Assembly (NCBI GenBank): GCA_020692215.1
Contig: JAIMKW010000001.1
Span: 186,001 to 250,000, forward strand
Direction: 5' to 3'
Length of the DNA stretch: 64,000 nt
From: Sandarakinorhabdus sp.
GTDB lineage: Bacteria; Pseudomonadota; Alphaproteobacteria; Sphingomonadales; Sphingomonadaceae
Shown: in pieces, positions 44,411 through 53,750 of the stretch
Numbering within the stretch: position 1 is the stretch's first letter
Layout of the letters: every line of letters begins with the position of its first letter
The notes under the pieces: model-generated
Databases searched by the model: none
What the model was told of the DNA's origin: nothing
Seen by the model: only the letters and a program-made list of their open reading frames with translations
Program-made: the position numbers and the translations under genes

Positions 44411-47209
44411 ATGGCAAATCCGCCCCACCTCACGCTGATCGATGGCTCGGGATTCATCTTCCGGGCCTATCATCGCCTGCCGCCGCTGACCGATCCGCAA
44501 GGCACGCCCGTGGGGGCAGTGTTCGGCTTCACCTCGATGCTGTGGAACCTGATCGAGGCGGCGCGCAAATCGCCCGAGGATGATTATCTCGCTGTGATCC
44601 TGGATGCGGGCAAGCGCAGCTTTCGCAACGATCTCTATGCTGATTACAAGGCCAACCGGCCCGATCCGCCCGAAGACCTTGTTCCCCAGTTCCCGCTGAT
44701 CCGCGATGCGGTGAATGCGCTTGGCGTGCCGTGCATCGAAAAGGCCGATTTCGAAGCGGACGATCTGATCGCATCCTATGCCGAAGCCGCCGTTCTGGCC
44801 GGCATGACCGTCACCATTGTCAGCTCCGACAAGGATCTGATGCAACTGGTGCGCCCCGGCGTCACCATGCTGGATACCATGCAGAACCGGCGCTTTGCCG
44901 AAGCAGAGGTGACCGAGAAATGGGGTGTTCCCCCCGCCAGTCTTGCCGAAGTTCTGGCGCTGATGGGCGACAGCGTCGACAATGTGCCCGGCGTTCCCGG
45001 CATTGGCCCCAAGACGGCGGCCGATCTGGTGAATCAATATGGCACTGTGGAAGGCGTTCTTGCCAATCTCGATGCCATCAAGCGCCCCAAGCTGCGCGAA
45101 AATCTGAGCCTGCACGCCGAGGCCGCGCGGCTTTCGCGCATCCTTGTCGAACTCAAGCGCGACATGCCGCTGGAGCCGCCGCTGGCGGAGCTGAAGCTAG
45201 ATCACCGCGAAGATGCCGACAAGCTGGCGGCGTTTCTTGCCAAGCACGGCTTCCGGTCGCTGCTGGCGAAGCTGGGCGATCTCGGCCGGGCGGCGGCCGA
45301 CACGATCGCAAAGCCGCCGGCCGAGCCCGACGCGCCCGAGGAGCCGCCCTTCGATCTCGATTCCTACGAAATGGTCACGACCCTCGATCGGCTGCACTGG
45401 TGGCTGGATGAGGCCCGCCGGCTGGGCGCGGTGGCCTTCGACACCGAGACCACCAGCATCGATTCGATGGCGGCCGATCTTGTCGGCTTTTCGCTCGCGA
45501 TCGCGCCGGGCAAGGCCTGCTATGTGCCGGTTGCCCATGTCTGTGGCGAGGGTCTGCTGGCCGAGCCGGTCGCCCAGCTTTCGCCTGCCCAGGCGCTGCC
45601 GCCGCTGAAAGCGCTGCTGGAGGACCCGGCTGTTCTGAAAATCGGCCAGAACCTGAAATATGATATGGTGGTGATGGCCCACCACGGCATCTCCATTGCG
45701 CCGTTCGATGATACGATGCTGCTGTCCTATGCGCTGGCAGGCGGGCTGCATGGCCATGGGATGGACGAGCTTTCGGCGCTGCACTTCGGCCACACGCCGA
45801 TCGCGTTCAAGGAGGTGGCCGGCACCGGCAAGGCGCAGACCAGCTTTGCGCAGGTGCCGCTGGATGTGGCGACCCGCTATGCCGCCGAAGATGCCGATGT
45901 GACCTGGCGGCTGTGGAACAGGCTGCGGCCCCGGCTGTGGCGGGATCAAGTGACGCGCGTGTACGAATGGTGCGACCGGCCCCTGGTGCCGGTGCTGGCC
46001 CGCATGGAAATGGCGGGCGTGAAGGTGGACCGCGCCGAGCTTTCGCGCATGTCGGCCGATTTCGCGGGCGAGATGGCGCGGCTGGAGGGCGAGGTCCACG
46101 CGCTGGCCGGGCAGCCCTTTGCGCTGGGCAGCCCGAAGCAGCTTGGCGAGATATTGTTCGAAAAACTGGGCCTGCCGGGCGGCAAGAAGGGCAAGTCGGG
46201 CCAATATTCCACCGATGTGACCGAACTGGAACGGCTGGCGGCACTGGAAGGCGATGGGCCCGGCCCGCAGCTCAGCCGCAAATTGCTGGACTGGCGGCAG
46301 GTTGCCAAGCTGCGCTCCACCTATACCGAGGCGCTGCAGCAGCAGATCAACCCGAAAACCGGCCGGGTGCACACCAGCTACTCGATGGCGGCGACATCGA
46401 CCGGGCGGCTGGCATCCACCGATCCCAATCTCCAGAATATCCCGATCCGCACCGAAATGGGCCGCCGCATCCGCGACGCCTTCGTGGCCGACCCGGGCCA
46501 TGTGATCCTGGCGGCCGACTACAACCAGATCGAGCTGAGGCTGATGGCGCATATCGCCGATGTGCCCGAACTGAAGGAAGCCTATGCCGCCGGGCAGGAT
46601 ATCCACGCGCTGACAGCCGGGCAGATCTTCGGCCTCGCCCCCGATGCCCCGGTCGATCGCGATCTGCGCGGCCGGGCGAAGACCATAAACTTTTCCATCA
46701 TCTATGGCATTTCCGCCTTTGGCCTTGCCCAGCGCCTGGGGATATCGCGCGGCGAAGCGCAGGATTTCATCGAACGCTATCTCGATCGTTACCACGGCAT
46801 CCGCCGCTACATGGCCGAAACCATCGCCAGCGTGAAGGAGCAGGCCTTTGTCACCACGCTCTATGGCCGGCGAATCCATGTGCCGATGATCCGCTCCAAG
46901 GTGCAGTCCGAGCGGGCGGGCGCCGAGCGCGCCGCCGTGAACGCGCCGGTGCAGGGCACGGCTGCCGACATCATCAAGCGCGCGATGGTGCGCATGGAGC
47001 CTGCCCTTGCCGAAGCCGGCTTGACTGGCACGCGCATGCTGCTTCAGGTGCACGACGAGCTGGTGTTCGAAGTGCCGGAGGCCGATGTCGCAACGGCAAC
47101 CGATACCATCCGCACCATCATGGAATCCGCCGCCGGCCCTGCTCTTGAGCTCAGCGTTCCGCTGGGCGTGGAGATCGGGACGGGGCCGAACTGGGGAGCC
47201 GCACATTGA
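44411..47209 (+). CDS. polA: DNA polymerase I
   Basis: A 932-residue three-domain enzyme. Residues ~1-300 are the 5'-3' (flap) exonuclease (LTLIDGSGFIFRAYHRLPPL, SSDKDLMQLV, GDSVDNVPGVPGIGPKTA). Residues ~320-510 form the 3'-5' proofreading exonuclease, with intact D344-x-E346 in AFDTETTSID. The family A polymerase follows, with motif A DYNQIELRLMAHI, motif B RGRAKTINFSIIYGISAFGL and motif C VHDELVFEV. It fills gaps, removes RNA primers and acts in repair. TAGGAGA precedes ATG 44411. The stop overlaps the next gene's TTG. Confidence 0.97.
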   Translation: MANPPHLTLIDGSGFIFRAYHRLPPLTDPQGTPVGAVFGFTSMLWNLIEAARKSPEDDYLAVILDAGKRSFRNDLYADYKANRPDPPEDLVPQFPLIRDAVNALGVPCIEKADFEADDLIASYAEAAVLAGMTVTIVSSDKDLMQLVRPGVTMLDTMQNRRFAEAEVTEKWGVPPASLAEVLALMGDSVDNVPGVPGIGPKTAADLVNQYGTVEGVLANLDAIKRPKLRENLSLHAEAARLSRILVELKRDMPLEPPLAELKLDHREDADKLAAFLAKHGFRSLLAKLGDLGRAAADTIAKPPAEPDAPEEPPFDLDSYEMVTTLDRLHWWLDEARRLGAVAFDTETTSIDSMAADLVGFSLAIAPGKACYVPVAHVCGEGLLAEPVAQLSPAQALPPLKALLEDPAVLKIGQNLKYDMVVMAHHGISIAPFDDTMLLSYALAGGLHGHGMDELSALHFGHTPIAFKEVAGTGKAQTSFAQVPLDVATRYAAEDADVTWRLWNRLRPRLWRDQVTRVYEWCDRPLVPVLARMEMAGVKVDRAELSRMSADFAGEMARLEGEVHALAGQPFALGSPKQLGEILFEKLGLPGGKKGKSGQYSTDVTELERLAALEGDGPGPQLSRKLLDWRQVAKLRSTYTEALQQQINPKTGRVHTSYSMAATSTGRLASTDPNLQNIPIRTEMGRRIRDAFVADPGHVILAADYNQIELRLMAHIADVPELKEAYAAGQDIHALTAGQIFGLAPDAPVDRDLRGRAKTINFSIIYGISAFGLAQRLGISRGEAQDFIERYLDRYHGIRRYMAETIASVKEQAFVTTLYGRRIHVPMIRSKVQSERAGAERAAVNAPVQGTAADIIKRAMVRMEPALAEAGLTGTRMLLQVHDELVFEVPEADVATATDTIRTIMESAAGPALELSVPLGVEIGTGPNWGAAH

Positions 47210-47940
47210 AGACTGTTTTCGCACTTGCCGCCGTCCTTCTTGCAACCACCGCCTGTGCGCAGGTGCCGCCGCTCGAGGCATCGCCCGCCCCTCCGGCTGC
47301 CGGTTCGCCCGCAGTGCCTGCGGGCGAAGTGCCCGCCGTTCTGCCGCTGCGGGCGCCCGACACCCTGATCTGCGCCAACGGCGACATGGCGACCATCGAC
47401 CATGACCAGGCTGCCGGCATCATGCGCGCGGTGTTCGGCGGCCAGCTTCTCGCCCTGCAGGAGCAGGTGGGCCACAAGCCAGCGCGCTTCGTGACCGGGT
47501 CTGACACGCTGGAGGTCGATGGCGACATGGTACATCTGAGCCGCGGCAAGGAAGAGCGGCTGACCTGCCAGAAGGTGCCGGAGGCGCCGGTTTCGGGCAC
47601 GATGTGGGGAACACTCGCCAAGCTCGACCGCATGGCGCTGCCCGCCGGCACCCGTGCCAAGGTGTTGCTGGTGGATGCGGCCCGCGCCGATGCGCCGTCG
47701 GTAGAGATCGCTTCGACCATCCTGACGACAACGGGCAACCAGGTGCCACTGCACTTCATCCTGACCTACGATCCTGAAAAGATCGGCCCGCAGGCCCGGC
47801 CGATGCTGCAGGCCCGGTTTGAAACGCTGGGCGGGCAACTGCTCTACATCACCGACACGGCGAACCCGGTGCTGGAAGACGGCCAGCCCCAGCCGCCAGT
47901 GGACCTCACTCTGGTGCGCGCAGGCCAGGGCGGGCAATGA
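47206..47940 (+). CDS. MliC-YbaY two-domain envelope lipoprotein
   Basis: A 244-residue exported protein. The leader ends LLATTAC, a lipobox-like site (Thr at -3 is atypical). A Pro/Ala-rich linker leads to a MliC-like domain at about residues 53-125 (LICANGDMATIDHD, ARFVTGSDTLEVDGDMVHLS, closing Cys in RLTCQ). A YbaY/YscW domain follows at ~130-230 (TLAKLDRMALPAGTRAKVLL, GNQVPLHFILTYDPEKI, GGQLLYITDTANPVLEDGQP). MliC proteins inhibit C-type lysozyme; YbaY function is poorly known. The TTG at 47206 overlaps the polA stop. Domain calls rest on pattern, with the MliC half less certain. Confidence 0.8.
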   Translation: MKTVFALAAVLLATTACAQVPPLEASPAPPAAGSPAVPAGEVPAVLPLRAPDTLICANGDMATIDHDQAAGIMRAVFGGQLLALQEQVGHKPARFVTGSDTLEVDGDMVHLSRGKEERLTCQKVPEAPVSGTMWGTLAKLDRMALPAGTRAKVLLVDAARADAPSVEIASTILTTTGNQVPLHFILTYDPEKIGPQARPMLQARFETLGGQLLYITDTANPVLEDGQPQPPVDLTLVRAGQGGQ

Positions 47941-47965
47941 GGCCGAAGCAGCGTCCGCGCCGGCG

Positions 47966-48886
47966 ATGAGCGGGCTGCACGGCTGGCTTGTCGTCGACAA
48001 GCCGCTGGGCCCGACATCTGCCGATGTGGTGGGCAAGCTGAAGTGGGCGCTGCGAAACGCTGGCTATGGCAAGGGCACGATCGGCCAATCCAGTTCTGGC
48101 CGATTGAAAATCGGCCATGGCGGCACGCTGGATCCGCTGGCGTCGGGGGTGCTGCCCATCGCGCTGGGCGAGGCGACCAAGCTGGCCGGCTATCTGCTGA
48201 ACGGGCCCAAGGCCTATCGCTTCACACTGGCGTTCGGGTCCTCGACAACCACCGATGATGCCGAAGGCGCCGTGGTGGAAACCAGCGATGTCCGGCCTTC
48301 GGCAGAGGATATCCGCGCAGTGCTGCCGCGCTTCACCGGGCCGATCCGCCAGCGCCCGCCGGCCTATTCGGCGCTGAAGGTGGCTGGGGAACGCGCCTAT
48401 GCGCTGGCCCGCGCCGGAACGCCGCCGGATCTGGCCGAGCGCGATGTGACGATCCTGGCGCTCGATCTTGTGGAGGCCGATGCCGACAGCGCCACCTTCG
48501 ATGTCCGCTGCTCCAAGGGCACCTATGTGCGCAGCCTCGCGCGCGATATCGCGCTGGCGCTGGGAACGGTCGGCCATGTCAGCCATTTGCGGCGAACCGG
48601 GGCCGGCCCCTTCACGCTGGAGCAGGCCTTGCCGCTGGACAAATGCATCGGGCTCGTGCATGAGGCAGCGCTTGAACAGGCCCTTTTGCCGCTGACTGCC
48701 GGACTGGACGACATCCCGGTTCTGGTGGTCGACCCCGAGGACGCGCTTGCCCTTTCGCAGGGAAAGCGCCTTTCGGGCCCCCGTGTGAAGCCCGGCCATT
48801 ATATCGCAACCCTGGGGTCTGTTCCGGTTGCGCTGGTCGAGGTTTCGCTTTCCGACGTGAAGGTCGCGAGGGGATTCAACTTTTGA
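47966..48886 (+). CDS. truB: tRNA pseudouridine(55) synthase TruB
   Basis: A 306-residue pseudouridine synthase. [17 protein letters not shown] opens the fold, catalytic D56 is in [34 protein letters not shown] and [18 protein letters not shown] follow, and [16 protein letters not shown] carries the RNA-contact loop. It makes psi55 in the T loop of tRNAs. Unusually, about 15 residues ([15 protein letters not shown], ~31-45) separate the first helix from the [10 protein letters not shown] motif, where most TruB proteins have only a few. It is followed 16 bases later by rpsO, a conserved order. Confidence 0.94.
   Translation: MSGLHGWLVVDKPLGPTSADVVGKLKWALRNAGYGKGTIGQSSSGRLKIGHGGTLDPLASGVLPIALGEATKLAGYLLNGPKAYRFTLAFGSSTTTDDAEGAVVETSDVRPSAEDIRAVLPRFTGPIRQRPPAYSALKVAGERAYALARAGTPPDLAERDVTILALDLVEADADSATFDVRCSKGTYVRSLARDIALALGTVGHVSHLRRTGAGPFTLEQALPLDKCIGLVHEAALEQALLPLTAGLDDIPVLVVDPEDALALSQGKRLSGPRVKPGHYIATLGSVPVALVEVSLSDVKVARGFNF
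48081..48117. repeat. Short inverted/direct repeats inside truB
   Basis: TCGGCCA occurs at 48081-48087 and 48111-48117, and its inverse complement TGGCCGA at 48097-48103. These three copies underlie the extra peptide segment in TruB. Such clustered 7-mers can arise by slippage or by insertion of a small palindromic element; chance is also possible in GC-rich DNA. Confidence 0.4.
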
Positions 48887-48902
48887 TGTGAAGGAGATCA
48901 TG

Positions 48903-49172
48903 ATGTCGATCACAGCAGACCGCAAGACTGCGGTCATCGCCGACAATGCCCGCGCCGCAACCGATACCGGCAGCCCGGAAGTCCAGGTCGCGATCATCAC
49001 CGAGCGGATCAAGAATCTTACCGAGCATTTCAAGACCCACGCGAAGGACAATCACTCGCGCCGCGGCCTTCTGATGCTCGTCAACAAGCGTCGTTCGCTT
49101 CTGGATTATCTGAAGCGCAAGGATGTGGGGCGCTACCAGGCGCTCATCGCAAAGCTCGGTCTGCGCAAGTAG
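48903..49172 (+). CDS. rpsO: 30S ribosomal protein S15
   Basis: An 89-residue S15, exactly the family length from ATG 48903 ([17 protein letters not shown]). AAGGAG at 48891-48896 supports this start over ATG 48900 and an upstream ATG at 48888. [20 protein letters not shown] and [20 protein letters not shown] are the signature helices that bind 16S rRNA at the h20/h21/h22 junction. A rho-independent terminator follows, separating it partly from pnp. Confidence 0.97.
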   Translation: MSITADRKTAVIADNARAATDTGSPEVQVAIITERIKNLTEHFKTHAKDNHSRRGLLMLVNKRRSLLDYLKRKDVGRYQALIAKLGLRK

Positions 49173-49181
49173 GCTGAACCG

Positions 49182-49225
49182 AAAACGGCCCCGATCGCCA
49201 GACGATGGTGACGGGGCCGTTTTTC
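49182..49225 (+). terminator. Rho-independent terminator after rpsO
   Basis: AAAACGGCCCCG (49182-49193) pairs with CGGGGCCGTTTT (49212-49223), leaving an 18-base loop, and is followed by a fifth T. It starts 9 bases after the rpsO stop. As in other bacteria with rpsO-pnp, partial read-through probably supplies some pnp message. Confidence 0.85.
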
Positions 49226-49320
49226 CATGGCCCGCGCGCGGTCTGCGCCGGGCCCAACAAGGCCGCAAAGCGCGGCCAAAACTGCCCCGCCGCATTGTGT
49301 GGCCGGGCATGATCCGAACT

Positions 49321-49343
49321 GCCTCTGGCGACTGGTCAGAGGC
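49321..49343 (+). promoter_or_regulatory. Hairpin in the pnp leader
   Basis: GCCTCTG (49321-49327) and CAGAGGC (49337-49343) form a 7-bp stem with a 9-base loop that ends 21 bases before the pnp ATG. In E. coli the pnp leader folds into a hairpin cut by RNase III and used for autoregulation; a similar role here is inferred only from position. The rest of the 192-base rpsO-pnp gap shows nothing else I can name. Confidence 0.35.
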
Positions 49344-49364
49344 TCGAAGAAAGCCAAACTGACC

Positions 49365-51731
49365 ATGTTTACTATCGCACGCCAGGAAATCGACTGGGGC
49401 GGCCGCAAGCTGATCCTCGAAACGGGCAAGGTTGCCCGCCAGGCCGATGGCGCCGTTCTTGCAACATATGGCGAAACCGTCGTTCTGTGCGCCGTCACAG
49501 CCGCCAAATCGGTGAAGGAAGGGCAGGATTTCTTCCCGCTCACCGTTCACTATCAGGAAAAATTCTCTGCCGCCGGCCGGATTCCGGGCGGCTTCTTCAA
49601 GCGCGAGCGCGGTGCGACCGAAATGGAGACGCTGACCTCGCGCCTCATCGATCGCCCGATCCGCCCGCTGTTCCCTGAAGGCTTCTTCAACGAAATCAAC
49701 GTGATCTGCCAGGTTCTCAGCTATGATGGCGAGAATGAAGCCGATATGGTCGCGATGGTTGCAGCCTCTGCCGCGCTCACCATCTCCGGCCTGCCCTTCA
49801 TGGGCCCGATCGCGGCCGCCCGCGTCGGCTTCCAGGATGGCGAATATCAGCTGAACCCCACCAAGGACCAGTTGAAGGAAGGCCGGCTCGATCTCGTCGT
49901 CGCCGGCACCTATGATGCCGTGATGATGGTGGAATCCGAAGCGCAGGAGCTTTCGGAAGATGAAATGCTGGGCGCCGTGATGTTCGCGCATCGTGGAATC
50001 CAGCCGGTCATCAAGGCGATCATCGGCCTTGCCGAAAAGGCCGCCAAGGAGCCCTGGGAGCTGAAGATCTCGGATGATAGCGATATGCTCGCCACCATCC
50101 GCAAGGCTGTCGGCAAGGATGTGACCGCCGCCTACAAGCTCACCCAGAAGTCCGCACGGCAGCAGGCGCTGGCCGATGCCAAGGCCAAGATGAAGCCGCT
50201 GTTTGCCGATGCCGACAGCGCCACCCAGCAAAAGGCCGGCAAGCTTTTCAAGAAGCTGGAAGCCGACATCGTGCGCGGCGCCATCCTGAAGGACGGCAGC
50301 CGTATCGACGGCCGCGACACGAAGACGGTTCGCCCCATTGTCGGCGAAGTCGGCTTCCTGCCGCGCACCCACGGCTCTGCGCTGTTCACCCGCGGTGAAA
50401 CCCAGGCCATCGTCACCACGACGCTTGGCACGGCCGATGCCGAACAGATGATCGACGGCCTTGATGGCCTGAAGTATGAACGCTTCATGCTGCACTACAA
50501 CTTCCCGCCCTATTCGGTCGGTGAAGTGGGCCGCTTCGGCGCGCCGGGCCGCCGCGAAATCGGCCATGGCAAGCTCGCCTGGCGCGCGATCCACCCGATG
50601 CTGCCTTCGAAGGAAGAGTTTCCCTACACGATCCGCCTGCTGTCGGACATCACCGAGTCGAACGGCTCGTCGTCGATGGCCACGGTCTGCGGCTCCAGCC
50701 TTGCCCTCATGGACGCCGGCGTTCCGCTGAAGCGCCCCGTGGCCGGCATCGCGATGGGCCTGATTCTAGAGATCGATTCGAAGGGCAAGCGCGAGTTCGC
50801 GGTTCTCTCCGACATCCTGGGCGATGAAGATCATCTGGGCGACATGGACTTCAAGGTGGCCGGCACGTCGCAGGGCATCACCAGCCTTCAGATGGACATC
50901 AAGATCGCCGGGATCACCGAAGAGATCATGAAGGTCGCGCTGGCGCAGGCGAAGGAAGGCCGCGAGCATATCCTGGGCGAAATGGCCAAGGCCATCACCG
51001 AGGTGCGTTCGGAAATGTCGGCCCATGCCCCGCGCATCGAAACCCTGGCTGTTCCCAAGGACAAGATCCGCGACATCATCGGCACCGGCGGCAAGGTCAT
51101 CCGCGAGATCGTGGCGACCACGGGCGCCAAGGTCGATATTGACGACGACGGCATGGTGAAGATCGCCTCGGCCGATCCGGAGAAGATCGAGGCAGCCCGC
51201 AACTGGATCCTGAGCATCATCCAGGAACCCGAAGTCGGCAAGATCTACACCGGCAAGGTTGTCGGCATGCCGGAATTCGGCGCCTTCGTGAATTTCATGG
51301 GCGCCAAGGACGGCCTCGTCCACATTTCGGAAATCAAGAACGAGCGGGTGCAGAAGGTGTCCGACGTTCTGGCCGAGGGCCAGACGGTCAAGGTCAAGGT
51401 GATCGGCGTCGATGATCGCGGCAAGGTGAAGCTTTCGATGCGCCTCGTTGATCAGGAAACCGGCGAGGAGCTGGCCGATACCCGCCCGCCGCGCGAACCC
51501 CGTGAAGGCGGCGAGCGTTCGGATCGTGGGCCCCGTCGTGATGGTGGCGGCCGTGATGGTGGCGGCCGTGATGGTGGTGGCCGGGATCGCGGCCCGCGCA
51601 GAGACGGCGGGCGCGAAGGTGGCAACCGGGATGGCGGCCGCGATCGCGGCCCGCGCCCCGAAGGCAATCGCGACCGCGAGCCGGAAGGCGACACGCCGTT
51701 GCCCGCCTTCCTGACCGGCAAAGACGACTGA
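49365..51731 (+). CDS. pnp: Polyribonucleotide nucleotidyltransferase (PNPase)
   Basis: A 788-residue protein. Two RNase PH-like domains (about 1-225 and 325-555) flank a helical linker; the second holds the catalytic region FNGSSSM-like [16 protein letters not shown] and [22 protein letters not shown] domain ([18 protein letters not shown]) and S1 domain ([20 protein letters not shown]) follow. It degrades RNA 3'-5' by phosphorolysis and is a degradosome partner. The last ~70 residues are an Arg/Gly/Asp-rich tail with RDGGG repeats, ending [14 protein letters not shown] 49365 is the conventional start ([13 protein letters not shown]). Confidence 0.96.
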   Translation: MFTIARQEIDWGGRKLILETGKVARQADGAVLATYGETVVLCAVTAAKSVKEGQDFFPLTVHYQEKFSAAGRIPGGFFKRERGATEMETLTSRLIDRPIRPLFPEGFFNEINVICQVLSYDGENEADMVAMVAASAALTISGLPFMGPIAAARVGFQDGEYQLNPTKDQLKEGRLDLVVAGTYDAVMMVESEAQELSEDEMLGAVMFAHRGIQPVIKAIIGLAEKAAKEPWELKISDDSDMLATIRKAVGKDVTAAYKLTQKSARQQALADAKAKMKPLFADADSATQQKAGKLFKKLEADIVRGAILKDGSRIDGRDTKTVRPIVGEVGFLPRTHGSALFTRGETQAIVTTTLGTADAEQMIDGLDGLKYERFMLHYNFPPYSVGEVGRFGAPGRREIGHGKLAWRAIHPMLPSKEEFPYTIRLLSDITESNGSSSMATVCGSSLALMDAGVPLKRPVAGIAMGLILEIDSKGKREFAVLSDILGDEDHLGDMDFKVAGTSQGITSLQMDIKIAGITEEIMKVALAQAKEGREHILGEMAKAITEVRSEMSAHAPRIETLAVPKDKIRDIIGTGGKVIREIVATTGAKVDIDDDGMVKIASADPEKIEAARNWILSIIQEPEVGKIYTGKVVGMPEFGAFVNFMGAKDGLVHISEIKNERVQKVSDVLAEGQTVKVKVIGVDDRGKVKLSMRLVDQETGEELADTRPPREPREGGERSDRGPRRDGGGRDGGGRDGGGRDRGPRRDGGREGGNRDGGRDRGPRPEGNRDREPEGDTPLPAFLTGKDD
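51537..51581 (+). repeat. 15-bp tandem repeat coding RDGGG in the PNPase tail
   Basis: Three in-frame copies of CGTGATGGTGGCGGC (51537-51551, 51552-51566 and, with one change, 51567-51581) encode RDGGG three times. Degenerate RDGGREGG / RDGGRDRG units continue to about 51650. Identical neighbouring units imply recent slippage, so copy number may vary between strains. Confidence 0.85.
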
Positions 51732-51766
51732 TAGCGTTCAGGCCGGCAAGCCGGTCTGACGGAAGC

Positions 51767-51798
51767 AAGGGCTGCCCGGCACCGGGCGGCCCTTTTTT
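51767..51798 (+). terminator. Rho-independent terminator after pnp
   Basis: AAGGGCTGCCCGG (51767-51779) pairs with CCGGGCGGCCCTT (51782-51794) with one T-G wobble and a 2-base CA turn (the inner pairs presumably open). It runs into a T tract to 51798 and lies 36 bases after the pnp stop. Confidence 0.85.
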
Positions 51799-51881
51799 CT
51801 GTGCCGCGGCCGCGCATCCCCGCCGCTTGACCAGGGTTCATGCCAGCGTCCAGAATGGCCGCCGACAAGGGGGGCTGGACC

Positions 51882-52700
51882 ATGACAGACGCATCAGTGA
51901 CGGCAGGCACGGCAGCCGGGGATCGCCAGTCCGATTCCGTTCGCACCCTCATCGATGCGTGGAAGCTGATGGTGGGCCGCTTTCCCGGCAACAGCATTTC
52001 CCAGGCCGATGGCCTTGCCGCCATCTTTGCCAACCGGGAAATCGCCTTTTTCAATTTCATGGTGTTCGATAGCCCGTTGGCCGATCCGGAGGCGGTGCGG
52101 CAGGGCTTCCGCCGCGCCCGCAACCGCGCTGCGCAATGCCCGCACCCGTCCATGCTGTCCTTCGCACAGGATTGGATGGCGCCGGGCTGGCAGGCCATTG
52201 CCGCCGAAGAAGGCCTTGTTCCGGCGATGAACATGATCGCCATGGTGGCAGACGATATCCTGGCACCGCGCCGGCCGCCCCCCGCGCTGGACTATCGGGT
52301 GATTGCCGACACGGCGTCAGCACGGGACATCATGCTGGTGAACGCCCATGCTTATGGTTACCCGGACGACCTGTTCGTATCCGTTTCGGGCCTCGACTTG
52401 TGGCAGAACGCCAGTTGGGGCGTGGTCGGCTATGCAGACGGGCGCGCGGTCTGTTCCACCGCCACCTTCCTTATGGACGACATGATCTATGTCGCCATGG
52501 TGGCGACCGAACCTGATTGCCATGGCAAGGGCTATGCCGATGCCGTGATGCGCCACGCGATCCGCCTTGCCCAGGACCAGGGCGGCAAGAAGCCGATCTG
52601 GCTCCACGCCACAGATATGGGCAGGCCTGTCTATGCCGCGATGGGGTTCAGCCCCTGCGCCACAACGCCCACCTACAGCTTTGAAAGCCCGCACGCCTGA
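51882..52700 (+). CDS. GNAT-fold N-acetyltransferase, two-part protein
   Basis: A 272-residue protein. The C-terminal ~130 residues form a GNAT domain: DDMIYVAMVATEPDCHGKGY carries the acetyl-CoA loop (H-G-K-G-Y-A), followed by PIWLHATDMGRPVYAAMGF. The N-terminal ~140 residues (FPGNSISQADGLAAIFANRE, FFNFMVFDSPLADPEAVRQG) are a helical/GNAT-like half also found in sphingomonad homologues. ATG 51882 has AAGGGGGG upstream; an in-frame ATG at 51840 is possible. The substrate is unknown. Confidence 0.87.
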   Translation: MTDASVTAGTAAGDRQSDSVRTLIDAWKLMVGRFPGNSISQADGLAAIFANREIAFFNFMVFDSPLADPEAVRQGFRRARNRAAQCPHPSMLSFAQDWMAPGWQAIAAEEGLVPAMNMIAMVADDILAPRRPPPALDYRVIADTASARDIMLVNAHAYGYPDDLFVSVSGLDLWQNASWGVVGYADGRAVCSTATFLMDDMIYVAMVATEPDCHGKGYADAVMRHAIRLAQDQGGKKPIWLHATDMGRPVYAAMGFSPCATTPTYSFESPHA

Positions 52701-52724
52701 AGGCCAGAGGCGCGATCGGGCGGC

Positions 52725-53693
52725 TCAGCCGGGCTTGATGCCCGCATCCCGGCCGTCTGGCGGCGCATGCAGCCCCTGCAGCGCCTCGCCCAGCAGCTTG
52801 CGCCGTTCTTCTGCCGCCAGCCGCATCAGTTCGCGCGGCTGGGCGAAATAGGCGGTGGGGGCTGATCCCATGAACGCATGGAACTCGCGCACGAAATGCG
52901 CCTGATCGAAATAGTCCGCGTCCAGCCGCTCGATCAGCGTTCGGCCGGGGTTGTTCTGCACGGCATCCAGTGCGCGCAAAAAGCGCTGGCGCCGCAAAAG
53001 CGGTTTGGGCGCGAACCCGAAAAAGCGCGGGCAGAGCCGTTCCAGCGTGCGCTGTGAAACCCCCACCTCTCTGGCGAAGGATGCAACCGTTGCAATATCG
53101 CCCGACATCAGGGCCGCATGCATGCGCAGCAGGATCGGGTCTGCGGGTATCGCACCCGCCCGCAGCCGCGCCTGCAGAAACGCATCCAGCCTTGCGACCC
53201 GGGCTGCATCGCCATCATCCGCCCGCAAACCGGCAAGAAGCGCAGATGCGGCCTCCCCCCAGAGCTTGTCCAGCGGGGCGCCGAGATTGGCGTAATCGGA
53301 TGCCGGCCGGCCAAAAAGGCATGCCCAGCCCAGCGGCAGCAGGCCGATCCCCCACAGCTTTGCGCCGCTGCTGGCGGTGATCCGCGCAGCCCTGCTGGTC
53401 GGGCCGAACAGGGTCGCATCCCCCGTCACCTCGGAGTCGGTGGCGCTGTCCTCCATCGACCATGTCCAGCGGCCCGACAGGGCGAACCGGATGTTGGCCC
53501 ATTCCGGGTGAAGATGATCATCGATCCGCGTGTCGCCTGTTTCGAGCGCATAATAGCTTGTCACATAGGGCCGTAGGCCAGGGGCCGGCAGAAAAAAGCG
53601 GACAGACAGATGTTTAGGCTGCGGCACAAGGGCAAGCCTAGTCGGCCCGCCTGCTTGCGCAACCTGTGATTGGAAAGAGCCGCTCTCCGGCAC
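52725..53693 (-). CDS. AraC family transcriptional regulator
   Basis: A 322-residue protein. The C-terminal ~100 residues are the double-HTH AraC domain (IATVASFAREVGVSQRTLER, LDADYFDQAHFVREFHAFMG, PTAYFAQPREL). The N-terminal sensor (about residues 30-190) resembles the DUF6597-type domain of AraC proteins (LRPYVTSYYALETG, HPEWANIRFALSG). GTG 53693 is the longest start; residues before about 30 are not conserved, so the true start may be internal. It is divergent from a GST gene with 57 bases between, so that gene is its most likely target. Confidence 0.9.
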   Translation of the reverse strand: MPESGSFQSQVAQAGGPTRLALVPQPKHLSVRFFLPAPGLRPYVTSYYALETGDTRIDDHLHPEWANIRFALSGRWTWSMEDSATDSEVTGDATLFGPTSRAARITASSGAKLWGIGLLPLGWACLFGRPASDYANLGAPLDKLWGEAASALLAGLRADDGDAARVARLDAFLQARLRAGAIPADPILLRMHAALMSGDIATVASFAREVGVSQRTLERLCPRFFGFAPKPLLRRQRFLRALDAVQNNPGRTLIERLDADYFDQAHFVREFHAFMGSAPTAYFAQPRELMRLAAEERRKLLGEALQGLHAPPDGRDAGIKPG

Positions 53694-53750
53694 GGTGCAT
53701 CGGAGTGCGGGAGATTTCCCGGCATTGGAAGATGGTCTAGGGGGGATGCC

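Noticed and set aside
45197..47281. 694-codon minus-strand open frame opposite polA
   Set aside because: A codon-bias shadow: low-complexity His/Gln/Arg-rich sequence with no recognisable domain, opposite a gene with complete catalytic motifs.
48876..50594. 572-codon minus-strand open frame opposite rpsO and pnp
   Set aside because: An antisense shadow of PNPase with no ribosome site and no conserved motifs.
51537..51650. CRISPR-like repeat array
   Set aside because: The repeats are 15-base, contiguous, without spacers and in frame within pnp; they encode RDGGG.
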